Made by a program: the position numbers and the translations under genes
In this document: positions 22,414 to 33,900 of the stretch, piece by piece
Layout of the letters: each line of letters opens with the position of its first letter
How positions within the stretch are numbered: the first letter of the stretch is position 1
Origin: Ectocarpus siliculosus
Taxonomy: Eukaryota > Sar > Phaeophyceae > Ectocarpales > Ectocarpaceae
NCBI GenBank assembly: GCA_000310025.1
Contig: FN649746.1
Coordinates: 1,779,791 to 1,816,033 of the forward strand
DNA: 36,243 nt
Direction: 5' to 3'
The notes under the pieces: model-generated
Told to the model about the DNA's origin: nothing
The model's database searches: none
What the model saw: only the letters and a program-made list of their open reading frames with translations

Positions 22414-25400
22414 TCAGAACGTAAAGAACGAGGGCACGACGGGTGTCAACGATGGAAGTACCGGACAACTTTTGATCACCCTATACATCCTGATGACGGC
22501 AACACCCCGAGTAGTTGAACGCCATCGCCTATATGTTCTACAAGAAACATGGCCATGCAAAGAGTCGCCAGCATCGTCGACCGGTTCCCGCAGCAACGCC
22601 GGAAAGGTTCTAAGTCTGTCGTCGATGAAACGCTGTTCGGCCCGCCTGGCTTTGGCTGTTGTCGTCGTTGTTGTTGTTGTTGTACTGCTGCTGCTGCTGC
22701 TGGTCCCCGCCAAAATAATCGTTTCTAGCCTCTGTTCATCCAGCGCAGCCATCGTGCTCAGTATCGATACCAACCAGTGTAGCGACGAACTTTTCCCCTG
22801 AACAGTACCGTCCAACTCGTAGCCCTCGCCCGATACTCGAAAGGGAAACCAACCACGCGCGTGCCATCAGAACACCACTATGGTTAGCTACTTTTGCCTA
22901 CCTTGCGACCCGAGCTAGCCTTCTCCCTCGAGGCGGTTTGGTCTTCCCCTCCCCGGTCGCTATCCCTGCGCCCGTCCTTCCGGGGCGTGATGCGAGACTT
23001 GTCGTTCAAACGAGACGGAACATCGGAAGGCATGGTCACTCCGCTGTGCTTCGACGTGGAGCGAGCTTTTTTCTAGTTTGAATGCCGGGCCTGGGTGGAC
23101 AGAATATTTTGTGAGACTGTTTAGCGGTGCTGGTTCGACGAGAGATAAAAGCCAAAGCATTGTTTATGTGGGTCGCAAGCATAAAAAGTCCTCCAGGCTA
23201 ATTAGACACTGTACATAAGGGCAAACTAAAGTGTGACAAGCATGTGTGGGAATGGCAGTGGTAGCCACGATGCAAGTGGGGTGGATCAAAATGCATTTAG
23301 GGGTTGGTACGCGTATGCGTATTGGCGGGGGGTGGGCTCGGTATGCTCCGTCAACATGGCAAGCGCAGCAGAGAACAACGTGTTGGCCGTGTGCCGAACA
23401 ATATCCACCTTTTACGAATGCAACACGATTCAAATCACAAGCGATGAGTGCGAGGAGGAAGGGTGTTGCCGCGTCTCGAACCGCCTCATGAAACAGTGAG
23501 GGGTTGAAAATCCCTGTGACTGCTGGCGGTTGGCACAAAAAGGGGAATGGCACGAAAATAGGCAAGGGTTGGGCCCGTCAGCCGAGGTCGCCACGAGCGG
23601 GAACGAGTCGAGAGCGTATTCTCCCCACACGCAGCGTCTCACCCGGTTGCTCACAGAGCCGGCCAAGCCACATACGGCCCTAGGTCGCTTCCTGTGGTTC
23701 GTCTGCGTCCCCTCTTCGTCGTCATCGTCGAGGTCCTCTTCAACGCCCTCGGCTCCTTCCAACTCATCGGAAGGCTTGAAAACCTCCGCGTGTTCCAGGG
23801 CCGAGGAACCCTTGGTTGACTTGGAACCCCTGCTAGGCTTGGCCTCCTTGGCCACATCGGGAACCTTGGATTTCAAAGCAGCGATGGCCTTGAAACCGCG
23901 CGGAGGAAAGGATAACGGGGGCGAGGGCGGTAGTTGGGGGGGCTGAAGTAACGGGGGCTGTGGTTTTGGAACGATACCTGCGATTCCCCGTGGTGAATCA
24001 GTGAGACATCGAGGTTCCCCTTCGCTTGAATCAGCATAAAACCCAATAGCCTTCAGGGAAGGCGGAAATAAGCACTCTTGCAACTGCGGAAAATCCAAGC
24101 TCGAATCTAAGAAAGGACTGCGACAGGTGCGGCTAATCCTTCGGCAAATCCGTGGAAAGTATTCCTGCGATTGCCTTTGATCCCACCACATTCTCGAGAG
24201 GGTGAAGGAGCGCGAGGCTGGTATTCTCGCTCGGTGTCCTGTCGAGGGAAACGCTCGCATCTCTACAAACCTGCGGCGTGGGTGTGTTCCGTTTTCGCTC
24301 GACTGGGCGCCAACCTCACGCCGCGAACGCCTCGACTTGGTTGTTAAACACCTAAAGCAAGACCCCCTACGTTGTCCATAACGTTCCCACGCCCAAGCAC
24401 CGCTGTTCAGCGGCCAAAAGCACCCCTTGCCCAAGTATCTCATCCAACCGCGACGGTTTGCGTGCCCCCCGCAGGAGTGGTGAATCACCTGTCTGAACCG
24501 GCTGAACATTTGTGAGCCACCCTCCAGCTGAATAATGATCGTGCAGTTCGCGGTTGCCGCATTCTCTTCTGGGGGGGTGCGGACCAGTCTTGCCAGGGCT
24601 GGACACTATTCAGGGGTGGGAGGGTGGGAGGGTAGGTGATGCCGTTATTACGAGTGCCGTTGTGTGATGTGTGTGTGTCCGTGTTGTTGTTGTTGTAACT
24701 GTTGTAGGCGTTGTCGTGGTTGCTGTTGCTGGTATTGTTGATAGTGACAAGGATGGTGCAATGGTTGGTAGCGGCAGCGGTGGGTTCGAAGTCGTAGACC
24801 ACATCATCTGAAAATATGCCCCAGTTTGGCATGGGATCTGGAGAACGAACGAATTCCGAAATTTCGAAACGCGCATGCTCTTGGTCTTTACCGAATTTTC
24901 TTGGCGTCACCACCTACGCGAAACTCGAACAAAATTACTCAACAGCCGAGCGGCTGTTCCATTCTGTCCAGCTAGAGAGCAAAAATAATTAGGTATTTTC
25001 TTCCACACAGTAAGGCAGAGTACAGCAACAGTTCACAAGAAATTTCGTAGTACGAGGAAAGATACGTGATGACCGTGAGAAACTTTCGGCCAATCACCGA
25101 CGCGCTTCGAGCAATCGATTTGAATTTGCACCAGATATTGTTGCAGATACGTATTGCCAAGGAGAACATGTGGCAGGTTGAGGAAGTAGCGGGGCTTGTA
25201 GATAGTCCGCAGAAAAATACAGGGCGCAAAACGCGCTGTCTCGAAGGGGAACCGCAGGAAACAAGACGGGGGGGGGCAATAAGAGGTGGCGGCGTATCGT
25301 TACTCTTGAGCAGCAAAGGACGTGGTTGTTCCTGCTGATGCTGATGGTAGTGTTGTTGCGGATGTTGCGGGTGTTGTTGTTGGTGGTGGTGGCGGTGGCG

Positions 25401-25448
25401 GTGGCGGTGGTGGTGGTGGTGGTGGTGGTGGTGGTGGTGGTGTTGCGA

Positions 25449-25490
<42 letters not shown>

Positions 25491-28400
25491 TTCCCCTGGT
25501 TTGATGGCATTACCTCGGACAGGGAGACGTCCACCTGTAGCGACCTAGCCCCCACCAGCACCTTGCTCGCCGCGGCTACTGTTTCTGCCGGGATGCTGAT
25601 GAATACGCCACCTCCTCCTGTCGATGTTCCGCTGGTTTTCCCCGGGGATGCCTTTGGGTAGACCTGTACAGCCATGAAAAAAACATTCGGATGAAAAATG
25701 AGGCAAAGTTGGACCATGAATAGACGCACTCGTCAAGGAAGCACCAACCCAGAAGCAATACCGTGAACGACAGCGATAGCAGGAGCAACACCGATGACGA
25801 CAACAATAAAAAACTTCCAAGCCGTGCTGTTCTACTGTTTGTGTATGTATGTTGGTTGTTCGACCGGGGGATAAAGAAAAACAGACGAAAGGTGCGACCC
25901 CCCGCCTCCGGAAGATCAGCACTAACTATCTTCTAAACGATTTGGCGCAGAAACATGCAAGGATTTCGTCCCGCAAGAGCTGTCAATATCTGTCATGGGC
26001 TCCACGCCTTGGAAAACGAATAATCTTTGGCTCATTTCAACTTGCCCTCACGCCCCCGTCTCTCCCAACTGAGGAGCTACAAGAGTCACAGATGGAACAC
26101 CTTCTGCTGTGCACCCTGCACAAGGAATATCCTAACGTGGGGGAAGAATGCCAATCCAATAGGTCGACGGAAAATTGCACGGGATGCGTTTTCAGGAGTG
26201 AATCCGCCGCCCCCCCCGACATCGTAACTCTTCCTGCCAGGGTGTAGAAGAGGCCAGAGAGGCCGAGAAAATCGCCTCCTTGAGGTTTCGTGCCGGGGTT
26301 GCGCGCCGTATGGTCTGACAACTACTGCCCTCCTGAGAGGGACATGGCCGACCGAGTCTACGCCCGCGTAGCCAATCGCGCGTCCCGATACACTGGCAAA
26401 CCACCCAACGGGCACTCGATTAACTGTTCGTGTTGTGTTGCCCGCGGGTGAACGTGCAAGAACTGGGTCTGCTGGTACGTCGGTATGTTCGGAAGGGGAG
26501 AGGGGCGGGGGAAGCACGCCCATGTACAGTGTCGGGCACATGGTGTGAAGCAAGGTCATACCTGGATGCTAATGGAGTCACCCCCTATGTCGAGGTGGTG
26601 TGCCTCTCCGAGGCGGTCACGCAGCCCTAGCCCTCGCCACTCGGTCACCTGTGCGACGAACGAATAACATTGGGTAATGATGCATGATGTGAGAGACCGC
26701 CGAAACCTCCTCGGGTCCCCTCTGAAGTACATATTTGAGTGGTCTGGAATTAACTGAAGAACCTTCGCGGATGTTCGGCAAAACAAAGCGGGTCGAATGA
26801 GAATCACTCGGGATCCTCGAGTGGATGGCAAGCACTTGGGACCTACCTGCACGGGCAAAAACAAGGCCGTGTGTTTCGAAGGTTTCATTCAGAAACGGCT
26901 ACAAGCCTTGTTGTGCTTGCATTCCCCCCGCTTGACAGGCTGCAACGCCAGTGTTTGTCCTACGATCGCCCTACCCGGGCTAGTGCCGACCACGACGATG
27001 CCAATCTACTCCCGGCAGGATGCCTTCCGAACGTGCCGGGCAACCCAAGCCTTCTCGTCGTCGTCCGCCAGCGGGTCGTCTACAACCGTGCCCGGAATCG
27101 AACGGGAAGCCCACATCCAGCCGACGGCCCAACCCAGGACCATGTCCCCCCGCCTCGCCCCAACCGACCCCTCCACCAATGCACATAAGCGCCAACAAGA
27201 CCTCTAGATACCTGAAGCAGGGCTTCCACTGGAAAAGACGATGGGGGGGAAAGCCAGCCCTTTTCGTCTTCTTCTGGGTCATATTCACCGTCCTCGCCAT
27301 CGTCTCCGTTGGGCCTGCTGTTGACTGCTGCAAGCATGGCGCGGGTCTGGCCTTCGAAGTCGTCGATGGTGATGGAGGAGAAGCCCTCTGCTATCTCGCG
27401 GCGGGTTGAGGGGGGAAGCTGCGGCGGCCCGCCGCGCTGCTTCTTCCACACCTTGGGGCGGATTCGTTCGGGGTTGTCGTGGGCACGTTCAACCGTAGAA
27501 CAAATCATTGTCACTTCCATATCTTCCTTTCTGACCTTGTCGGTGTTTGTGTGATTATTGCCTTTGCTGTCGCTGCTGTTGTTAACGCTTTCGTCTTCAC
27601 GGAGAGAATATCGTCTTGACCCTCTCTCCAGCATCACCTGTCGTATGCTACTCTACCCTGGCTAGAAATAAGTAACGGTATGGCCTACGAGTGGGTTCTC
27701 TGCATCCTGGGGAAGAGCGGGAATCAAAAGCTCCACGTGGAGGTGCAACCGAGGCGCCTCACATGGTGGTCCTGGAAACACCATGCAAGTGAGTAGCCCC
27801 CATATTGCCACAAAAGAGACCCCAAGACCGTCGCAACCAGTATTCCTACCAAGGACGGTAAGGGTCTCCGAAGGCTGGAAAGCCAGTCAAAGCTATCTAC
27901 CACTTTCGGAAAAACGAGGAGCACAATCACAAGCACATATACGCGATGCAGTAGGCTTGCCTTCCACAGGCGATAGAGAGCTTCGAAGACTAATTCTTGC
28001 GTGCGGTGGTCAGCGATCGAAGCCAGCATCGAAGCCGGCTTGAGGAAGCCCTGAAGGAGCGTCTTGCTGGATCGAACTTCCTTCGCGAGCTCCTTCCACA
28101 GGCCTGGCGAGCTCTGGCCCCGTTTCGACCGGGGGCAACGGTTCACGACGGGGAGAGAGAAATGGGAGCATGGCGACAACTATAACAGCAACAATGGCAT
28201 CTACGTGGTTTCTGCCGTGAGGAAAAAGTTCGTGAGCGCGCAGATGCAAATACGACACCAGCACAACGGGACTTAGTATAACAGTTGAGAGGGCGGGTGC
28301 GACATTCGTGCGCTGCACGAGCAACAACACCCAAATCATTCAGCTGCAACGGAACTCACGTCGCAAAACGCCACTAGGGCAGACCCCGCCGCTCTCTGGG

Positions 28401-30434
28401 CCCCGGATCCCGCCTTGTTGTCCTGCACAATGCCCACAAGGGCAAGCAGTAACGCCGGCCGCCGAAGGCCTCGGTGCAGCTCCGCGCTTGCCGTGTCGGG
28501 TAGATCTGCTTAACGGTTTGAGATTGGCGACGGGCCGGCACCCAGAAAAGACGGGAGAGCGGGGGGAAGACTGCCAGGACTGACTTCTGTTTTTTCTCGC
28601 GGTGCCGTTGTGTTCTTCATTAAGCGATGCTCGTGTTGTCAGCCCCTTCATTATTGCTCAGGGTGTCAGAGCTAAGGCGTCGAGCACTCCCATGCGTGCG
28701 GTGCACTTCCTCGCTCGCTTTCTCTCTCGTTCCCATTCATTTTTCGGAGCGGGTGCCGCGTGGGTTGAAGTGGGACAATCGAACAAACACATCCGGAGGT
28801 TGTGGCAGGAGATATGATATTGTTTAGGGGATGGCCCCGACTGCCCTTGGTATCTGCACACCACTGACCAGTCTGAAGGACCTTCGAAACGCACAGTCCC
28901 GCCGCTCGAAGAAGGCGTTTCTTGGCGGAGAAGTCAAGGTTGCTACCCCGGCTAGCGGTGGCGGTGCGGAGCTTGCCAAGTGCTCGGGCCAGGCCGGAAG
29001 CGAAAGCGCCGACGCTCTCTTGGGGATCGCCAGCGAGGAGACGATCCTGGACAATCTGGCGACATTATTGTTGTAGGCACTGTAGAAAATTAGGGGCTCA
29101 CGGGCTCACCGTCGTACGGGTTCACTTTCTCAGGGGCTCACCCATATGACAGGGATAAAGTCCTGGCACCACGGGGGAAAGAATGGGTACGTTGACGAAA
29201 ACCCGCTTGTAGCAAAGCAGACAGACGTTGACAAAGCAATCGTACGTGGCAAGGCTGGCGGAGAACGATCGTAGCGAGCCAATGTTGTGAAACAAGAAGT
29301 GAAACGCTGGCGGCGGCCTCTGAAGTGTGTTGAGCTTTCGAGGGCCGGTAGAGGCCATTCGCCGTGAAATCATAAGGAACGCAACAAGTCGTCCTAGCTG
29401 CTCGGTCGCATGCGCGACCGCCAAATAGTCACCCAGCATACGGTCCTGATTCTCATCAAGATCTGTCAGCGTCATGAAAGCAGTTCCCTGGTGCAATGAT
29501 CTTCTACAGGAATAATGAAGAGAATATTCAAGTGTTCCTCGTGATTATGCTTCGCTGCCCTGATACGCTATTGTACTCCTGCCACGCATAAGGTTACAGA
29601 AATACCTCCCAACGCAAAATTGAAAGTACGCAGCCCAAACGTGCGTTGAATGGTATCTGCAGCAGTCGGCTTTCGTCCCATGTGGTACACCCACGATTAT
29701 GGCATGCTCTCCTGCCATGATACACATTTATGCCCACGCAATCGGGTCAGATGAGAATACACCTGGACTGTCCGGGTCGCTGTCTGCACCTCGTTCGGGG
29801 GACGAAAGTAGGAGACGATCCACGCAACGTTGTTCATGCATTGCAGGCTCATATGCATGTATTCCGAGTGAAATTCCCCTTGGGGGATTAAACTCCGGGA
29901 TGGAAGAGTGAAAACTGCTGTCTTGTGAAAAAAAATAGTGAAACTGAAAAACGGTGAGATGTATGTACGTCATATCATGTGTTTCCAACTGCTAGTGAAG
30001 ACACGTTTTTCCGTGCCAGATAGACCGTTCTTTGCCAATGTTAACCCCGCAGGTGTGAACATCCGTACAACGTCCCCCTTCACACAGCAGCAGGAGACGG
30101 ACACGGACCACACGAAAGAGGGGACATGGACAACAACAGTGAGAAGACGGCCAAACACAGCAAATTGTCGGATTTCAAAATTGTTCGTCGCTCAAGTCAA
30201 CCTCCGCCCCTGTCTCCCTCTCTCCCTCTGCGTCGCCCGCATCGTCATCGTGTACGCACCCGGAGCACCCCCGCAGACTTGGATGAGCATATAGCCTGTA
30301 CCAGTGCTGGCGTGACCTCGTCGCCGGAGCAGCATCTCGTCAAGAGGTGAACATCACCGCTGGAGAACAAGTTCATCAGGCGCGCCGGTGCGGAAACGGT
30401 CTTCTTGTGCCGAAATACACGCACACCAAGGAGC
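22414..30434 (-). CDS. SYCP2-like meiotic chromosome-axis protein (candidate), first exon unresolved
   Basis: Candidate homolog of the synaptonemal complex lateral-element protein SYCP2. Exons in order: 30434-30260, 29487-29191, 29055-28869, 28508-28360, 28113-27943, 27637-27212, 26648-26562, 25663-25514, 24913-24521, 23888-23676, 23072-22902, 22797-22414 (TGA); all junctions close in phase, about 933 residues. Exons 1-5 are helical-repeat-like. Against animal SYCP2 recalled from memory, DHRTQELVFEALYRL fits DYELQVGIVEALCRM, and FSSITIDDFEGQTRAMLAAVN fits, gap-free, a SYCP2 stretch sharing F..I....FE...R..L..VN. After an acidic insert come SSFPVEALLQ, LDIGGDSISIQV and FISIPAETV, in the order of the SYCP2 Spt16M-like domain. 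The C-terminal part is disordered: Asn-rich, acidic (EEDLDDDDEEG), a nuclear signal spliced from RKRPRA/KKAR, then Ser/Thr tracts. Exons 1-2 and the donor at 24521 are least certain. Another armadillo-like protein remains possible. Confidence 0.6.
22657..22702. repeat. GTT/CTG trinucleotide tract, coding Ser/Thr run
   Basis: On the minus strand this reads as six Ser codons followed by about nine Thr codons in the last exon of the SYCP2-like gene, between LETIILAG and the basic AKARRAEQR stretch. The frame and the acceptor at 22797 support it being translated. Confidence 0.75.
24670..24745. repeat. GTT-rich tract, coding Asn-rich segment
   Basis: On the minus strand the imperfect AAC repeats encode an Asn/Thr-rich segment (YNSYNNNNTDTHTSHN) inside exon 24913-24521 of the SYCP2-like gene. 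The frame stays open across the whole exon, so the tract appears tolerated in the disordered part of the protein. Confidence 0.7.
25371..25483. repeat. (GGT)n(GCT)n compound microsatellite, intronic
   Basis: A long pure run of GGT/GTT triplets followed by about twelve GCT/CTG triplets, lying about 30 bp past the donor of exon 25663-25514 on the minus strand. The strongest microsatellite in the window. The minus-strand frame stays open across it (Ser, then Thr runs), but the GTAATG donor upstream and the good acceptor at 24913 place it in an intron. Confidence 0.9.
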
Positions 30435-30950
30435 CTGTGGAGACCGAGCAACGCGAGACGACGCAGTGAAAGTTGATGTGGTTATTGCAAGAAGACGACC
30501 GAGTAGTAGGCTTGCTGATACAACCTGCTCCTCCCGGATGGTGCATTTCATTTTTCAAATCTGGGAGGAGGTGATGCGGACAACATGGAAGACACACCGC
30601 ATCCTTGCTTGAGGCAGCAGCTTTCGATGTCTCGTTGATGATCCAGGAGAGGCAAGGTAAAGACAAGATAGAGGAACACGCAAAACACAAAGAGGGGGCA
30701 AGGGGCAGCGAAGGACACGCGTTACCTCGCCCGTACACGTTGTCTGTCGCACAGGTTCCTCGATCACTTCGACCTGCGTCAAGGTCTGTGATGACTTTCC
30801 AACTTTCCAATGAACTTTCGATCCGGGGGCTCGCAACTGGGAGACCCGGGTACCCACATTTTTCAGAATCGAACCTGCGTATCCGCCAACAGGGGCCGTT
30901 GCAGCAGCCAGGGGCAACCACTCTCGATCAATAGGAGAAAGACAAAGGGC
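30435..30950. promoter_or_regulatory. Divergent intergenic region/bidirectional promoter (probable)
   Basis: About 500 bp between the first resolved exon of the SYCP2-like gene (minus) and the ATG of the plastid-protein gene (plus). It must hold the promoter of the plus gene and the unresolved first exon or promoter of the minus gene. A possible small minus-strand exon (VEVIEEPVRQTTCTGE, bracketed by GCAG and GTAACG, near 30728-30775) lies here, unlinked in phase to anything. No TATA box is evident. Confidence 0.35.
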
Positions 30951-33900
30951 ATGGCGCCATCAAAGATGTGGGCGTGGTCCGCCTTGCTGGCTGTGTTTCT
31001 CTCTATTTCCCTCTCTCAAGGGTTCGTTCTGTCCCCTGCGGGCTTCCGCGCCTCGGTTCATGCATCTGCTGGTGTGCGGTCCAACCGCGCTTCTTCATGT
31101 TGGCGAGGTGGCAAGGGTAGCAGTTGTCGTATCTCCATGGAGGGTGCGGCTACGGCGGAGGAAGATTCGGTAGCGGCGAAGGAAGAGCTTGCCTGGGCCG
31201 AAAGCCAATTCCCCGGCTGCTCGACGGTTCTATCCAAGGTGTGTGTGGGATTGTGCAGTAGACTGCAGTACCTCAGGTTCAACAGCCGTCTTCACCTTCC
31301 CTGCCGTTGACATCAACCACCACATCGCATGGCATACGTCGCTGTGCATCTTCGGCCATCTTCCTCTCGCAAACAGCTTGCATGCACGCCTCCTTGTAGT
31401 CGCAACCACCTATTGAAAGTCGACGAGGATCGCTTGCAAGATAAACCTACACGTAAATTTTAAAATTGAAATATATATTGCACCATCAATCCCTTGACCG
31501 CACCTGTTCCTTTCAACACTGCCGTCGACGGTGAACAGCCGCCTGCCGCAGACCACAACCCAACAGGGCACGACCGGTATACTGGGGGTTATCGGAGGTG
31601 TAGTTAGTGGCCTATGTTGCTCGTCTCGTGCAGCGGTTGAAAACGGGGTGGTGTTTACATGCGCAAATGGTTGGTCGGTCTGCTCCACTAATCGTGTCAA
31701 GCGTCAAGTGCTGGTTGGCAACCTGTTTAACCTGCAACACGACGGTAACTATCCACAGCAGCAGCAGTAGTCACTCCACTGCTACCTTTCTACAGCAGTA
31801 GCATCCAATGTTCAAGAGTCCAACACGACGGTATGTACAGCAGTATAGGAGGCACTCACTACTGCTATTGTTGTACATTACTGCAAGTCTTGAACACATC
31901 CCTTCTGAGAATTGTCTCGAACGAGTTGTAACTCTTTCTGTAGCGTCATGATGACGGCATGATGTATGTTGTCTCGAAATGCCACAACAAGCATGGGGAG
32001 GAAGAGGCAAAGTACTCCAAGCCGTGAGCTGCTAGATACGATAGCAGACCTCGGCATGTGTGTACTGAACAGGATTGCGCTCTCCAGCAGTGTCATAGAA
32101 CGTTTCCCCCCAGTTCTGCCCCGATGATCACCGGGGTAGACTGGTGTAGACGCCACACAAGCGGTGTGCCGGACACCGGGCCAGCGGATGTCCTGTGCTG
32201 ATTACCATCCTGCAGTTTTCTCTGTCCCTACAAACCACATACATATTCCGAATTCCGACCTCTGTGATCCGTGCATGGCGTACAAGTATGAATAAGAAAC
32301 ACTTCGTCGGCCTCGTCGGTCTTGTATCGGAAGTTGAAGTTTATCGGTGTCCAAGAATGAAACGTCCTGTCCTGATGACCATCCCGCAGGAACCATGTCG
32401 TAAGCGGTGTTTTTTCTCCCTGCAAACCCATCAGTCTTTTATCTGTGGAGGCCCTGCGGATAGGAGTAACCATCCCGTAAGCGGCCTTACCTCGGAACTT
32501 GATCTGGACCGGTGTCCTACCATGTGCTGAAAGTGGAGGCAGCGTGTGGAGCAGAAACGTCTGAGAATGAGAATCTCCTTGATCAGGCTGCGTTTGTCGG
32601 CCTCGCCGATTGAAATACGGTATTGGAGGGAAGACAACCCCTCGTTATTGAGACCGTAGACGCCCAAAAACCGATATCCACCAGCTTGACTGCTTAGCTA
32701 GTCGTTTTTTGTTCAACCGCCAATTACCGCAGCAGCAGCGCAACAATGGCTATTTGTCGTCAACCCGTGACTCCGGCATGCGGTGTTGCGAGTGCTTTCT
32801 TTTGGTACGTGTGTAGTACAGGCTCTCGCGTCGCTATGGGTGCTTCCGGACACCCCCTTTGCAGGACACCCCCTTTGCACGCTGAGGTCTCTGCTGGGCC
32901 AATCTTTTTTTTTCAGTCCTTTTTTTTGTGGATATCCCACAGGTTTGCCACTTCAAAGAGGGAATACTCTATGACTGCCCCTCCAGCTTCTCGTGTACGA
33001 CCGTGGTATTGTTGTCGCTCTTGCTTGGATGCCCCCGGTCTTGTTCTTACCCTCCCGTCTCCTTCACAAGACAACGTAAATCGTGTTATGTTTTTCCCCG
33101 TGTCCCCGTGTTGTTTTTGTCGAAACGCGGATGAACACAGGCGACGAGGCTGTCAGGTCTGCTCGCGGACGTGTGGGAGACCCTGGCAGACCCGTCAGCG
33201 GCAGAGGCAGAGCGGCCGCGAGTCTTGATGTTTCCGGACTGCCCAGCGGTAGCCGAGGCGCGAGGCCTTCAGAATTTGTACGAACACCTTGAGGTACGGC
33301 AGTTGCACTTGGAGAAGATGTAGTGGAGGGTTCCTCAGTGCCTCCAGCACCTTTACGAACATTACCATTCGAGTTTCGCGTAGGTGGCTACGGTAGTGGC
33401 TGAGAGGATGTTTGTTTTTCTTCTCTCGTCGTCGTTGTCTATCTTGCTTTCGTTTATTAGTTTTTTTTTGTCTTTAGGCTCGCTCCCCTGAACTGTTGCT
33501 TCATGCTGCTGTTTCCTGGGTAATGTTGACTGCTGTAGAGCTTTGGTCTTGCCATTGGTCTTGCCAGTGAATCAATCCCCTTTGGGATAGGTGAGCTTCC
33601 TTCGCACCTCACTTTCAACGCAGCGAGAACTTTACCCGCGGATGCGACCCCCATGATATGCGGCAAACTCGAGGCAAACGTGCCCCCGTCAGGTTCTTCG
33701 TGCAGGCGCCCGAGAAACTCGTGTAGGCACACACACACACCCCGAGAGGTGTTCTTCGACAACCGCAATCACGTATCCCCCGCCATTTTTTTTGTTCAGG
33801 TGTGCCAGGACGCTTGCGAACAGTTCGGAACGATGGTGTCGATCGTCCCGCATCCCAGGGGGGGCAGGACCGGTGCCCCCGCTCCCTCGCTGGTGGTGAG

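Noticed and set aside
23430-24509. Minus-strand 359-codon open frame taken as a single exon
   Set aside because: Only 23888-23676 has good splice borders and coding character. The rest shows mixed composition, and the exon model with GTATGT donor and TTTCAAG acceptor fits neighbours in phase.
24310-24860. Possible tRNA-like GGTTCGAA box near 24781
   Set aside because: No acceptor stem, D-loop box or cloverleaf can be built around it, and it lies in coding exon 24913-24521. I found no convincing tRNA or rRNA anywhere in the window.
27724-27942. Hydrophobic, membrane-like continuation after exon 28113-27943 (VYVLVIVLLVFPKVV)
   Set aside because: The exon ends at a GTATAT donor in phase with the next exon. 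T-rich intron sequence read in frame commonly looks like a membrane segment.
28831-29076. Plus-strand 81-codon open frame starting MAPTALGICTPLTSLKD
   Set aside because: It is the complement of minus-strand exon 29055-28869, which joins in phase to exons on both sides and encodes a helical repeat. The plus frame has no splice-compatible neighbours.
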